DNA of 64,000 nt from Cocos nucifera (lineage: Eukaryota; Streptophyta; Magnoliopsida; Arecales; Arecaceae): positions 2,387,122-2,451,121 of the forward strand of contig QRFJ01000060.1 in NCBI GenBank assembly GCA_006176705.1. The letters are read 5' to 3'. Position 1 is the first letter of the stretch. Each line of letters starts with the position of its first letter. The notes under the pieces were generated by a model. It was given only the letters and a program-made list of their open reading frames with translations, ran no database searches and was not told the origin of the DNA. A program made the translations under genes and the position numbers. Positions 23,690 through 34,774 of this stretch are shown here, piece by piece.

Positions 23690-24134
23690 AACCCAAGAAA
23701 ATAAATGAATTTGATCTCAGTAACACAAAAATAAGGGGAAAATTAGAATTTATCAGCTGTAAGGATGGAAACAAGGAAACGAGGGAGTGGAAAGGATCCC
23801 GGGGTTGGTTTGAGATGAGGCATGGCTCAGGAACAAAAAGTGAGAGAGAATTTGATGGACCTTCGAGGTTTCAAGCCAGGGCAATGGCGACGGCGACGGC
23901 GGAGGCGGGAGATGACGGTGCTGTACGGCGGCGAGATTCGTTCGAGATCAGGTGGCGATCGGAGGACAATAGAACAGAGAAGAGGCGAAGGCGCTGGCAG
24001 ACGGCGAGCAGGTGAGCAATGGCAGGGATGCACGACGGCAATTGGAGGATGGACGAGACGGGAAGGATCGACTCGAGGAGAGTAATAAACCGGAGGGGAG
24101 CAGTTTACCATGGAGCTATGGGCCGGCGGCCCAT
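23690..24134 (-). promoter_or_regulatory. Putative promoter and first exon of the TBC gene
   Basis: A sharply GC-rich island of about 250 bases (23880-24120) rises out of AT-rich DNA directly upstream of the TBC exons. On the minus strand it is pyrimidine-rich, like a plant 5' leader. A near-perfect palindrome, ATGGGCCGGCGGCCCAT at 24118-24134, holds two GGCCCA site-II elements (TCP-type sites common in housekeeping promoters). A minus-strand ATG in good context lies at 24111, but no donor could be chosen, so coding here is not claimed. Confidence 0.4.
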
Positions 24135-24688
24135 ATTCACCTCCCTATAAAATATATTCCAAAATTGATATTTACACGTATATTATCATAAAAAAATTAT
24201 TTTACATATATATTATTATTAAAAAATTATTATATATATATAATTAGTAGTTTAAAATTAAAATGATCAAAATATTCTTATGAGTAAATATTTAAAAATA
24301 AAAATTAATAAAGATATACATACAAATAATAATTTTGTAAAAATATTTATATAAATTTAGATATTTAGGAGGTTATATATAAAAGAAACTCTAATTTAAT
24401 TTTATCTATTTTCTTTTATTTTTAACTAGATGGAAAGAATTCAAATACATTAATTAATATTATAGCCTTCAATTCTATATTTATTAATTAATATTATAGT
24501 CTTCATAGTCCTGTATTTATTCTTCTACAAACTAAGGACAAATTAATATATTATAAATTAACAGGGAAAAGGAATATAATTTTGGAGGGTTCCCATCAAC
24601 AAGGGAACGCTCATGTATTTTTTTACATACCACCTGATCAAAGAAGGCAAACAAATATCATAGTTGTGCTTTACAATAAGGTTGGATG
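24135..24688. other. AT-rich upstream region
   Basis: Very AT-rich DNA between the TBC promoter island and the next Copia LTR. No feature recognised. Confidence 0.5.
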
Positions 24689-25393
24689 TGTTGCACAGAA
24701 TCCTTCCTTCTATGAAGAGAATTCTATCGGAATAATAATTATTTTAAAATAAAAGATAAATTTTAAATTTATCTAATCTATATGATATAGATAAAAATTT
24801 TAAATTAAATTATCTAGAATCTAGTTGGATTGGTATGTAGATTTTAAGACAGGAAAAAAATTGAAAATGTGTGATCATTGTTTCAAAGCAAATTTTTGAT
24901 CCTTATGCCGGTATTTATCCAGAATTCTACCTCAAGATACGTTCGGAATATCCTCTTTTGGAGCACAATCATAGAGAGGATTGACATTCCTTTTCCATTA
25001 TTCAGCCACAAAAAGAGAAAGAGAGTTCTTAGGATGTTGGACTTTTAGAAAAGAAAAAAAAAGATCGTTGATTTTGGGGATACCCCATAGGCTAAGACTC
25101 ATGGTCTTTTATAGACCACAAGGAGACATCTGTAGATGGTCATTTGATCGGACTCTGAAGGAAGGCAATCAGTTAGAATAAAATATGATGATCGAGGATA
25201 AACAGTCATTCGACCATTTAACCATGAAGAAAAGTGACCCATCAAAAAATAAATATATTAAAAAATAAAATAAATAAATAAAATATTTTTGTGATCATCA
25301 CACGTGCCATGCCATGCCACACTACATCGTGATTTACGTGTGCGAGCCGAGCTAGGCCGGGCCAGCATGCATATGTAAAATATAAAATCTACG
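24689..25393 (-). repeat. 3' LTR of Copia element 2 (705 bp)
   Basis: It starts TGTTGCACAGAATCC on the plus strand and matches the right LTR in blocks. It carries about 245 extra bases in two stretches (near 24855-24955 and 25120-25225) that the other LTR lacks. A polypurine tract (AAGGGGGA on the minus strand) lies just to its right at 25394-25401. Confidence 0.85.
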
Positions 25394-25401
25394 TCCCCCT
25401 T

Positions 25402-27495
25402 AAAATCTACACAGAAGCACTGATCACTATAGGAATGGGGTGGAGTGAAGACTTATATATACACACACACACTTGTGCTTCCTAGTCAGCCAATCAGCTT
25501 GTTATTACTATATTAAACCTCCTTCAAGGCATCTTCTATCATAAAGATTAGGTTCCTACAGCTAGAAGTCTATTATAGATAAAGTCCCATCTTCCTTGAT
25601 GACTCTAGGATCTTAGTCCTATTAAGACCTTTGGTAAGATAATCTGTAAGATTATTATCAATTTTTACATAAATAAAAAAAATAATGACACCGATTTTTT
25701 GATTTCTTACAGATTTTTGTCTCACTTTTATATATCTACTTATTTTTAAATTTATAAGTTCCTTTTATAAAAATCTATTGCAGCTCTAAAATCATAATGG
25801 ATTGAAATAGGAGGAATAGGAGATGAAATTAAAAGAATTTCAGATAAAAGATTTTTAAGCCATTTGGCTTTAGAGCAGGTAGAATCAAAAAGCTACGAGT
25901 TCATATTTTATTATACTTTTGGCTGGAATAGTTTGCTTAGCTAATTTCCAAAAAATATCACTATCATTAAGAAGAAAAATATAATTAAAAATATATTTAA
26001 CATTAGATGAATCAGAAATTCAGTTGACATCACTATATCCCTTCAATATAGCTAGATAGCCAATAAATCTAAGATAATAAAAAATAGTACCTTTAAGATA
26101 TCTAAAGATTATTTTTAAAGCAATCTAATGAATTCTAGCTACTAGGATTAATTACTAGTATATCGAATAAGTCTTGAAACAACATGAGCAATGTTAGGTT
26201 TGGTATAATTAGAGATATATATGATAGATCTAATGATTTGAGCATATCCTTCTTGATTCATAGGTTGATCAGAGTTCTTCAAGAGTTGGATAAAAGGATC
26301 AAATGGAGTAGACACATTAAACAATCAGAGTAGCCAAATTTATCAATCAACAATTGGGTAAAAGATTGAGATAAAAATATAGAATTAGGAGATCGAATGA
26401 TCTTCATGTCAAGAATTAGATCAGCTTCAACTAGATCTTTCATATCAAAGTGATGGAAATTTTTTTTTTGACATCATTAATTAAATCAAGATTGGAAGAT
26501 AGAATTAATATATCATCAACATAGAGACAAGAAGAACATATTGATCATCAAATCTTTTATGATAGAGACCATTTTCAAATTCATTGATTTGAAAATCGTA
26601 AGAAAGAATGATATTATCAAACTTGTCATACCCTTGCTTCGGTGCTTGCTTTAATCTATATAAGGAATGGATAAGCTTGCACACTTTATGCTCTTGACCA
26701 GGCACTATGAAGCCTTCAGGTTGAGTCATGTAGATTTCTTTATTAAGATCTCCATGAAGGAAGGCAATCTTTACATCCATTTGATACACAAAAAATTTAT
26801 GAATAGAAGCAAGAGCAAGAAGGATGCGGGTAATGGTAATACTAATAACATGCATATAAGCATCAAAAAAATTAATATCGACTTTTTGCCTAGATCCTTA
26901 GATTATAAGCCGTGCCTTATACTTTTCCACCAATCCGTCAATCCTAAGTTTCTTTCTAAAGATCCATTTATGATCTAAAGGTTTGGTTCCAGGAGGTAAA
27001 TCAATGAGAATCCAAGTACTATTTTTAATAATAGATTCAATCTCATTATTGATTGCCTTATGCCAAATAAGAGCATCAGAAGATCTCATAGCTTCTTCGT
27101 ATGAGATAGATGTATCCTCAACTAAAAGGGTAAAGAAACCTTTAGCTAGGTTCTTTTCGATCCTAATCCTTTTGCTTCTTTTGGGCTCAGAAGAAAGATT
27201 AGGTTGATTTGAAGCAGGATCATTAGGGATCAGAAGACTATAGTTTGATGATGAACTAGGTAATAAACAAGAGTTATGATCCAAGTGTAGATTTAGAGAC
27301 TTGAGTCTTGAAAGAAAATACATTTTCAAAAAAAATTATATCTCTAGATTTGATTATGGTATTAATAGATATATCAATAAAATCAGAATGAAAAACAAGA
27401 AAATGATAGATATTACTATCAAGGGAATAACCAACAAAGATAGAATCAATAGTTTTAGGATCAATTTTGTTTCTTTTAGATTCAAGAATAATCAC
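25402..27495 (-). pseudogene. Copia pol (RT, RNase H and end of integrase), broken
   Basis: Minus-strand frames show the RT start (KWIFRKKLRIDGLVEKYKAR at 26898-27329) and the block YQMDVKIAFLHGDLNKEIYM, then LYRLKQAPKQGYDKF (26505-26855). The catalytic YVDD is encoded at 26523-26512 but in a shifted frame, so a frameshift sits just before it. Further left the frame is shattered. This belongs to Copia element 2. Confidence 0.85.
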
Positions 27496-28474
27496 CTTAA
27501 TTAGCTAAGCATCCCTAGACTCGGAAGTAACTCAACTTTAGTGCATGTCTCTTTCAATACTCATAGAAAGTCTTTTCTTTATCCTTTAATGAAATTTTAT
27601 TAAGAATAAAAGTAGAAGTCAAAAGAGCTTCTCTCCATAAGTTTTCTAAAATACCAGAATTTATAATTATGGCATTAACCATGTTCGAAAGAATTTTATT
27701 TTTTTGTTCAGCAACACCATTGGATTGAGGAGAGAGTAAGGAGTAGTAACTTCATGAATTATACCATCATCTTCACAGAATATAGCAAACTCATATGAAG
27801 GGTACTCTTCACCATGATCAAATCTTAGGATTTTGATCTTCTTTTCAATTTAGTTTTTAGTTTCAGCTTTGAAAATCTTAAACTTATTGAAGACTTTATT
27901 TTTTATCTTCAGGAGATAGGAATAACAATATTTGGAGAAGTCATCTATAAAGATCATAAAATAATGACTACCTTCATGGGTTAGATTTCTACAAGAGTCA
28001 CAAACAAATAAATTAGTTCAAGAAGTTGAGTATATCAATGAGGGATGGATTTAAAAGATTTTCTAGTTTATTTAGATTGAGCACTGATTTTACACTTGAA
28101 TTTATAATCAATCTTGAATTTTGGAATCAGATTAAGATTGAACATCTTTTGAATTGATTTAAAATTTGCATGTCCTAGTCTACCATGCCAAACATCACAA
28201 GATTTAGAATTTAATAAAAGTGATTGAGAATAATATGAAGAAGAATTTTTATTAACTGAAAAAAATTATATTAAGTTTGAGTAATCCCTCAGATACAAAT
28301 ACTTTATCCATAAATACGTCATCTCTAGAAATTACAATGTTATTGGACTCTAATATAATTTTATATCCTAATTGTACTAATAGGAATCCACTGATGAGGT
28401 TTCTTCTGATATCTGAAATATATTGACCTAAAGGTAGATGGTTCTACTTCAACCATATTAACTATAGATTTGGA
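27496..28474 (-). pseudogene. Copia integrase/protease region, heavily decayed
   Basis: Lies between gag and RT of Copia element 2. Only short scattered matches can be read on the minus strand. Its position gives the assignment more than its motifs do. Confidence 0.55.
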
Positions 28475-29364
28475 TTGAGGTTAGTTCTTCTTCTTTTTAG
28501 TCACAACCTTCTCCTTCTTCTGATAAAAGCATTGATGTGTAAGGTGGTTATCTCGGCTACAAACGCCCTCCCATCAATAGGTTTTTTTGAATCCTACAGT
28601 TTGAGAATTAGGTTTAGGCTGATTCTGGAATCCACCCCTTTTCCCCTTATCCTTGGTTTTCAAGTTCTTGGGCTTTGATCTAGGTTTTGAGATTCGATCA
28701 ACTTTACTTTGGCTTTCATTTGATTTTCCTTCAGTTCTCTAATCTGATATTGTTCTTCTATTCTAATGGCTTGAATCATTGATCTAAGGGTAAGGTTGCC
28801 TTGGTTTCTTCTAAAATCATATCCGAAATTAGTCCATGAAGGTGGGAGCTTGTCAATTAGACAAGAGACTTGATAGTTCTCATTTAATGTTGAGCCCCCT
28901 CTATGAATCTCTTGGACCAAATTTTGGAAATAATGAATTTAGTCATTAATTGAGACATTGTCTACCATCATAAAGTTGCTAAAGTTACTAATGATAAATC
29001 TTATGGCCTCCTCATTATCTCTACTATTGGCATCTTCTAGGACAATCCAAAGTTCTTTAATAGTTTTGTATTTTTTGTAGGTTTCATATAGGTCATTTGA
29101 TAGACAACTTAGAATCCTAAACCTATAATGAAACTCAGTTCCTTCTGGTGACTTATCAGTTTTGGAGGTGTCTGAAGAATTAGATGATCGAGAAGAGGAG
29201 CTAGATCTAGATGAGGAAGAAGACACAACATATGGTAGCCTTTTTCTAATGGCAATTACGAGGCCTAATGTGATTAACCAGAACTCAAGTTATTCCTGCC
29301 ATCTAAGAAATCCATGGCTATTAAACTTTTCGGGTTTAAGGGTCAAAGCTTCCTTGGTACCCAT
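28475..29364 (-). pseudogene. Copia gag, broken (element 2)
   Basis: The minus-strand start near 29364 is followed by LTLKPEKFNSHGFLRWQ, the usual KFxGxNFxxW gag opening, then a Ser-rich insert, LSNDLYETYKKYKTIKELW (28939-29226) and CLIDKLPPSWTNFGYDFR (28660-28920), which are UBN2/gag motifs. A decayed zinc-knuckle remnant (NHLTHQC) is readable in another frame near 28545. Several stops separate the pieces. Confidence 0.8.
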
Positions 29365-29766
29365 GATGTATGATATAGAATTACAAGAAATTTGATTTAG
29401 AAGGGTTTAAATAGAGTATAGTTAACAGGAAATCCATAAGCAGATGCTCGGCTTTTAGAACAAAAGAACAGATACTACTTCCATAATTCTATGTTTTAGA
29501 TGAATTAAAATACTAAATCCAAAACTGTAAATAAAAGTTAGAGTTTACAAGAACTCTTTGTTTTAAAATAGAAATTAGAAATCCCAAAAATAATAGTAGT
29601 AATAGTCGGCCTGTATTATATAAAGTAATAAATGTGACACAGCAATTCCGATAACAATAATTTATCAATGGTTAAGAAATTCAGTCAAATAAAAATACTG
29701 AAATCTAGTATCCAATTTGCAAAAATAAAAATCAAAATATAGAGATTGTAAAATTTTGCCCTAGAA

Positions 29767-30226
29767 TGTTGCATAGAATCCTTCTGCAAAGAGAATTCTA
29801 TTGAAGTAAGGACTGATCTAAAATAGAAGATAAACTTTAAATTTATCTAATCTATATGATATAAATAAAAATTTTAAATGGACTTACCTAAGGTCTAGTT
29901 AGATTGATCTGTAGATTTTAAGAAGGCTTTTGGAGCACGATCATAGAGAGGGTTGATAGTCCTTCTCTAATACTCAACAGTAAAAAGAGAGAAAGCGTTT
30001 GAAAAATAAAAGAGAGTTCTTAGGATGCGAACTTTCAGGAAAGAAAAGAAAATATCACTAATTTTTGGGATATCGACTCATGGTCTTTTATAAACCACAT
30101 TTTCGACCTATCAAAAAATAAATATCTTAAAAATAAATAAGATATTTTTGCTATTATCATGCATGCATACTACGATTCATGCGTGCGAGTTGAGCCAACG
30201 TGCGTGTATGGAATATAAAATCCACA
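29767..30226 (-). repeat. 5' LTR of Copia element 2 (460 bp)
   Basis: It starts TGTTGCATAGAATCC and ends TCCACA on the plus strand. It is shorter than its partner. No clear tRNA-Met primer site lies on its inner side. Confidence 0.8.
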
Positions 30227-31593
30227 TCCCCCCGAGGCCCTCAAAGCGAAGATGGGAAAGGAAGGATAGTTTGTAAGTGCATTAAAAATTTTGTGTTTTT
30301 TCAACGTGCGGCAAAACCAAAGAAAAGAAAGAAAACTTTTAGGATGCTTTGGAAAGAAGAAAAACCTTCTCATCATGTTACATCGATCGGTGTCTGCTGA
30401 TTTCAGTCATGATTTTATAGTAGGTTGTATGCTCTATCTACTAGCTTTGCCTTTCTATTTCCAAAATAGCTGCCAGCTCCTCACCAAAAAAGTGCCATCC
30501 CAAAATATTTTCAGTCATCTAGGGCTTATAGTAATTGGTGTCTGACATACTGATTTTCACCGTTGATGCCAGCAACTAGTTCAAATAGACAGCAAAAAAC
30601 TCGTCGGTACGAGTATTCAGATAAAACCTGACCTTTTATGCACCAATATCTTCCATTTATAGTAAATGCTCAAAGGCAAAACTTCATTGTACTATGTCTA
30701 CATTTCAATTTTCAGTTCTCCAGACACTTCTTATTTATCTCTTCCAGTACACTATTTAATTCCATTGTACATTGGACATGCCCGTTCATAATTACTTAAC
30801 TAGTTATTAGAAAGAAAGAGTTAGTACTTTAGTCACATACTATACTTAGCATCATTTTGCCACACCCCCTTAATGCTTGAATAAATTAGAGGCATAGCAT
30901 ATCTCCTCGCGCGTAGCAATTGAAAGGTGGCATCTGGTGTCCCGGACTTGTAGTACAAAAGTAACTTGGAGAGAGGTAAGTGACTGCCAATATTATATTA
31001 TATTATAGCGGGAAAAGCCATTAACAAGTTAGATAAAGGAAAAAAAATGGGGAAAAATGAACAGCATCATTTGCAAAGTAACAAGGGGCTTTGTTTAGCA
31101 CCAACCAACCAATCAGAGTATAAATGCCTTTCTGTTACTTGATTAAGTGGAGTTGCAGCTTATGCATAATCACCGAAAGCATAAGAAATTACATTCGTAG
31201 TACGAAAATAATATTCCTTGTTCACAAATGACGAAAATATATGTGGGATTTTTTTTTTCATATTTCTACAATCAAAAAAATTATCTCATTGCATGAATAT
31301 TGTCTTGATTATATATTGTACAACAAAATAAATTTCCATTATAGAAGAAAATTAAGATCCAGATCCCGCATAATCTCCACTACTCTAGCAAAACATGTCA
31401 TGAAATATGCATTTAGCAAATAATAATAATAATAATGAGATTTAATTTTATATCAACCAATATTATGTTCAGTAACAATCATATTTAGTGATCCAAATAA
31501 CTTGAAAGCAAATAAGTTGCAAAAGTTAAGATAGATATATATCTAATTATATCTTCTCCATCTAAAGTTTTCATTCTTCTAGCTTGCTTGTGG
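30227..31593. other. Intergenic, nothing recognised
   Basis: Short open frames only (for example 31241-31423), with no motif. The base to the right of the LTR begins TCCCCCCGAGG, discussed in the findings. Confidence 0.5.
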
Positions 31594-32225
31594 GTGTTAG
31601 ATGTATGCCCTAGAAGTCAATTATTGACTGATATATATTATAATTTCAGGACATAATTTTGTACATGTAAATTTTGTTCATTGATAAACTGGGCAGTTTT
31701 CACTATAATCATGTTTAATATGTATCCATGATTCATTCAAGGGATTAACAAATGATGACATATATTCTCAAAATATTGAAAATTTGAGATGCATATCATT
31801 GATGATTAATTTCTAAAAGCTCCTAATCAAGGAATCATCATGGAGGATGGTGATCGATCCAATAAGATCGGTGCATAGATCACTTTTCTTCCGGACGATG
31901 AGTCTTGAATCTAGGATGTGGAGACACTGGATCGAAAATATAGATAGTTGTTAGAGATTACCTTGCACTAAATATGACCAACACGAGAAGCTACTTGGAT
32001 ATCTATTCACTCGTTAATTAGTGGCTTGCTCGATGCTGCAATGGTGTGAGTGGTCTTTTGATTTATGGTGCCTCGGCTATTCACAGTAAGACTGCTACTG
32101 TAGTTTGACTGCACACATACTTAATCTCCTAGTCATTTAGATCCTTGCGGTGTATGTTGGTCATGGTAGGTTCAGATTCATTGTTAGGAGTAGGATGCAC
32201 CTAGATCAAATATATCAATCTTAGT
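31594..32225 (+). mobile_element. Copia-type LTR fragment, forward orientation
   Basis: It opens TGTTAGATGTATGCCCTAG, the same family start as the minus-strand fragment ending at 784. Shared inner blocks include GAGGATGGTGATCGATCC and GCTCGATGCTG. No internal region or partner LTR follows; CACTA-type DNA comes next, so it is a solo or truncated LTR. Confidence 0.7.
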
Positions 32226-32663
32226 AAAAAAGAAAAAGTTCTATACGATTTGTAAGACTGAGTTTAGAAAATTTTCGATTGAAGCCGTCCCACTATCGCA
32301 GCCACTATCGATGCCTTTCAGTTAGCAGATCTACAACCACATGATGCTGCCTCTACACAGCCATGAAGACACATCGGATCAGGGATCGATGCCTGAAGAA
32401 GAGAATGAGGCCAATGATACTGCTGGTGCATAATTTATAGATTTTTATATTTTAAAAGGTGTATAAACTTCTAAACTTGTAACTTTGTATCTACTCATGA
32501 TAGATATAAAACTTAGTTATATATGGATCTAATGGAAATGTTTTGTATATATATTATATTTTGATTGATATGGTAGTGTATTAAACATATTTGATATGTA
32601 GTATGTTTTGACATATTATCTATATTTGAACATATTGTTTGAAATATTTTCCATATTTGAATA

Positions 32664-33205
32664 GGTGATTTCGACAAAATTAATGATGGATTTTTTGTTT
32701 CGCCGCTAAATTTAATGACGAAATATAAATTGCATCGTTAAAGAGTTCTATTTTAGCGACAAAAACAATTTTGTCGCAAAAAATAGCTAGCAACGAAATT
32801 AAATTTCATCGCTATTTAATTTAGTCATGAAAAATAGTGATGAAATAATTTTTTATTGTTAAAAATAGTGACAAAAATTTTTTCTTTTAGCGATGAAATA
32901 TTTTTCATTGCAAAAATTAGTGACAAAATTTTTTTGTTGTAAATATTAGTGATGAAATAATTATTTCATCACTATTTTTTAGTAAGAAAATTTTTTTTCG
33001 TCGCCAATGCTAAATTTTGAATCCATCGTGGTTGAATAGTTTTGGCAATGAAATAAATATTTTTCATCGCTAAGGTCTTTTGCTACGAGGCTTTCTCGAT
33101 AAGTATTTAGCGACGAAATTTTCCGTCACTAATAATTTTGGCTAAGAAGATCTGACCTTTAGCGACGAAAAAATCTCATCGCAAAATATCAAATTTCTTG
33201 TAGCA
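32664..33205 (+). mobile_element. CACTA (En/Spm) transposon end with subterminal repeats
   Basis: Many short, mutually inverted copies of a TTTAGCGACGAAA / ATTTCATCGCTA motif are packed here, as in CACTA subterminal regions. The right edge reads TTCTTGTAGCA, a degenerate copy of the terminal TTCTTGTAGTG. The inner part of the element to the left is missing or replaced by the LTR fragment. Confidence 0.7.
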
Positions 33206-34532
33206 ATTCATCATTCCTTTAAAAATGAGATTTCAATGAATAGATAAAAAAAAAAAAGGAAGAAGGGCATATATATAATACTCCATTTTATATCATGCAA
33301 TAAAACCTATTTGTTTAGAAAATCCACTAGTCATTTTTTAAAAGCTCGGTGGAAAATCCTAAAAGTCTAGACTTATATAAGACCAATAACAACTGCTAGG
33401 TTCCATGCTTTGGGATTAATTACAAAGTTACCTGATAACCAAAATATAACTGAAATCAACAACTTAGAGGGCAACATTACCATGATAAAGCAGGAATACT
33501 ATAAGATCACTAACAAAGATCAGTTTTCATGTTAATAGCTAAGTATATATGTAAAATATGACACCATCCAATTTAGCACTATCAGATGATGAAGCACGAT
33601 TTTTTTTTTTTTGAAATAATTTATGATTAAAGAATCTTAAACAGAGGGCAGTAAATAAACTTGCCTGAATACCTTTTACTTGCATCCGTTGCATCAGTTC
33701 AGTAAAAAACACCTAGAAATGTAATGGACTTCTTAGGTAAAACAAAATGATGACTGAAATAAAATGCCAAATGCTAACAAATAGAGATTTCAAATTTGTG
33801 GCAATCTAATGGAGCATGTCAAAATACATCCCACCATCATTTACCCCGTTACCTGGGTGACCGCAATTCCTTTTTTTTTTTCAGAAAAATCTCTCGGGTG
33901 CAGAACATAGTGATATTCCTATAATGCCGCATGCTCATCATAATATACGATCTTTGCAATTAACTTGTGATGATGGTGAGTGCAGATTTGGAAAAAGAAA
34001 CTAACAACTCCAACAATAGTTTTGCTGGTAAAAATAACTTTGCAATAGCATGCGACACCATAAACCTATCAATGCTCTTGGGGAATGAAAGCTAGAGTCC
34101 AATTTGAAAAACAAGCAATTGCAACCACTGATGCCACGTAACAGATTTACATCATAATACTTGAATTGTTTCTAGAAGCAAACCATTCAAGTGGACGAAC
34201 AACCTACAGGATCTATTTCGTGTTCTAAACCTCTTCTATTTACGATTGGGTGCCAAGTTGGTGATAATTGTAGGTGGCTCATAAAACAGAAAATAGTTCA
34301 TAGGACACTTTCAAGTAGAAGAAGCATGGGAAACACCGATTTCATCCATAGCATCAGATTGTGGTGTAAAAGTTCCAGAACATATAGTCTCCATTTTTTT
34401 TTTAAAAAATGATCGAGAGTGAAGTGAGGCGATCACGTTAAATTATGGAAATCCAAAGTTACACCAACCATGCATGGATGCATGCATCATATGAATAAAT
34501 ATACAAAAGATGCCAGGAAAGATGAGGCATGC
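33206..34532. other. Intergenic, nothing recognised
   Basis: AT-rich DNA with poly-T runs near 33601 and 33871. The open frame at 34191-34412 shows no domain. Confidence 0.45.
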
Positions 34533-34774
34533 ATTAGCCTCTGCTGCTGGATTGACATTCCCATTCACCGACAATGCACCACCAAGAAGAGCAATTTGCC
34601 CTATATTTTTAAGAAATGCAGGATCAAGTTGGATGGCCAGGGCAACATTTGTAGGTGGGCAAGTGCAGCCACACTAAGTTTTCCGGGATAAAGATTTGCC
34701 TGTTCAACCAGAAAAGGGGCAGCAGGCTGATCCATGGGCTTCCCCTTGGGTGGAGGAAAGTTCAGGTTTCCAAG
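34533..34774 (-). pseudogene. Uridine nucleosidase (URH-type) gene fragment, frameshifted
   Basis: On the minus strand the first frame reads NFPPPKGKPMDQPAAPFLVE then QANLYPGKLSVAALA. After a one-base deletion near 34658-34661 the next frame reads TNVALAIQLDPAFLKNIGQI and ALLGGALSVNGNVNPAAEAN. This is the conserved middle of plant inosine-uridine nucleoside hydrolases, which split uridine to uracil and ribose in pyrimidine salvage. The enzyme is normally over 300 residues; only about 80 are seen. No other exon was found nearby and the splice edges are not convincing. Call: a decayed fragment left from a duplication or a transposon capture. Confidence 0.8.

Larger units (their letters stand above)
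24689..30226 (-). mobile_element. Copia LTR retrotransposon, degenerate (element 2)
   Basis: Two related LTRs in the same orientation (24689-25393 and 29767-30226) enclose gag and pol read on the minus strand, gag at the right. LTR ends are TG...CA for the right copy; the left copy has a base change at its outer end. The coding parts are full of stops. No clean 5-bp target duplication is seen (TTGGA against TCCCC), so one end may have recombined. Confidence 0.88.

Noticed and set aside
23686..24111. Overlapping long frames on both strands in the GC-rich island
   Set aside because: Three frames overlap and none shows a domain. They reflect GC-rich composition of a probable promoter and leader.
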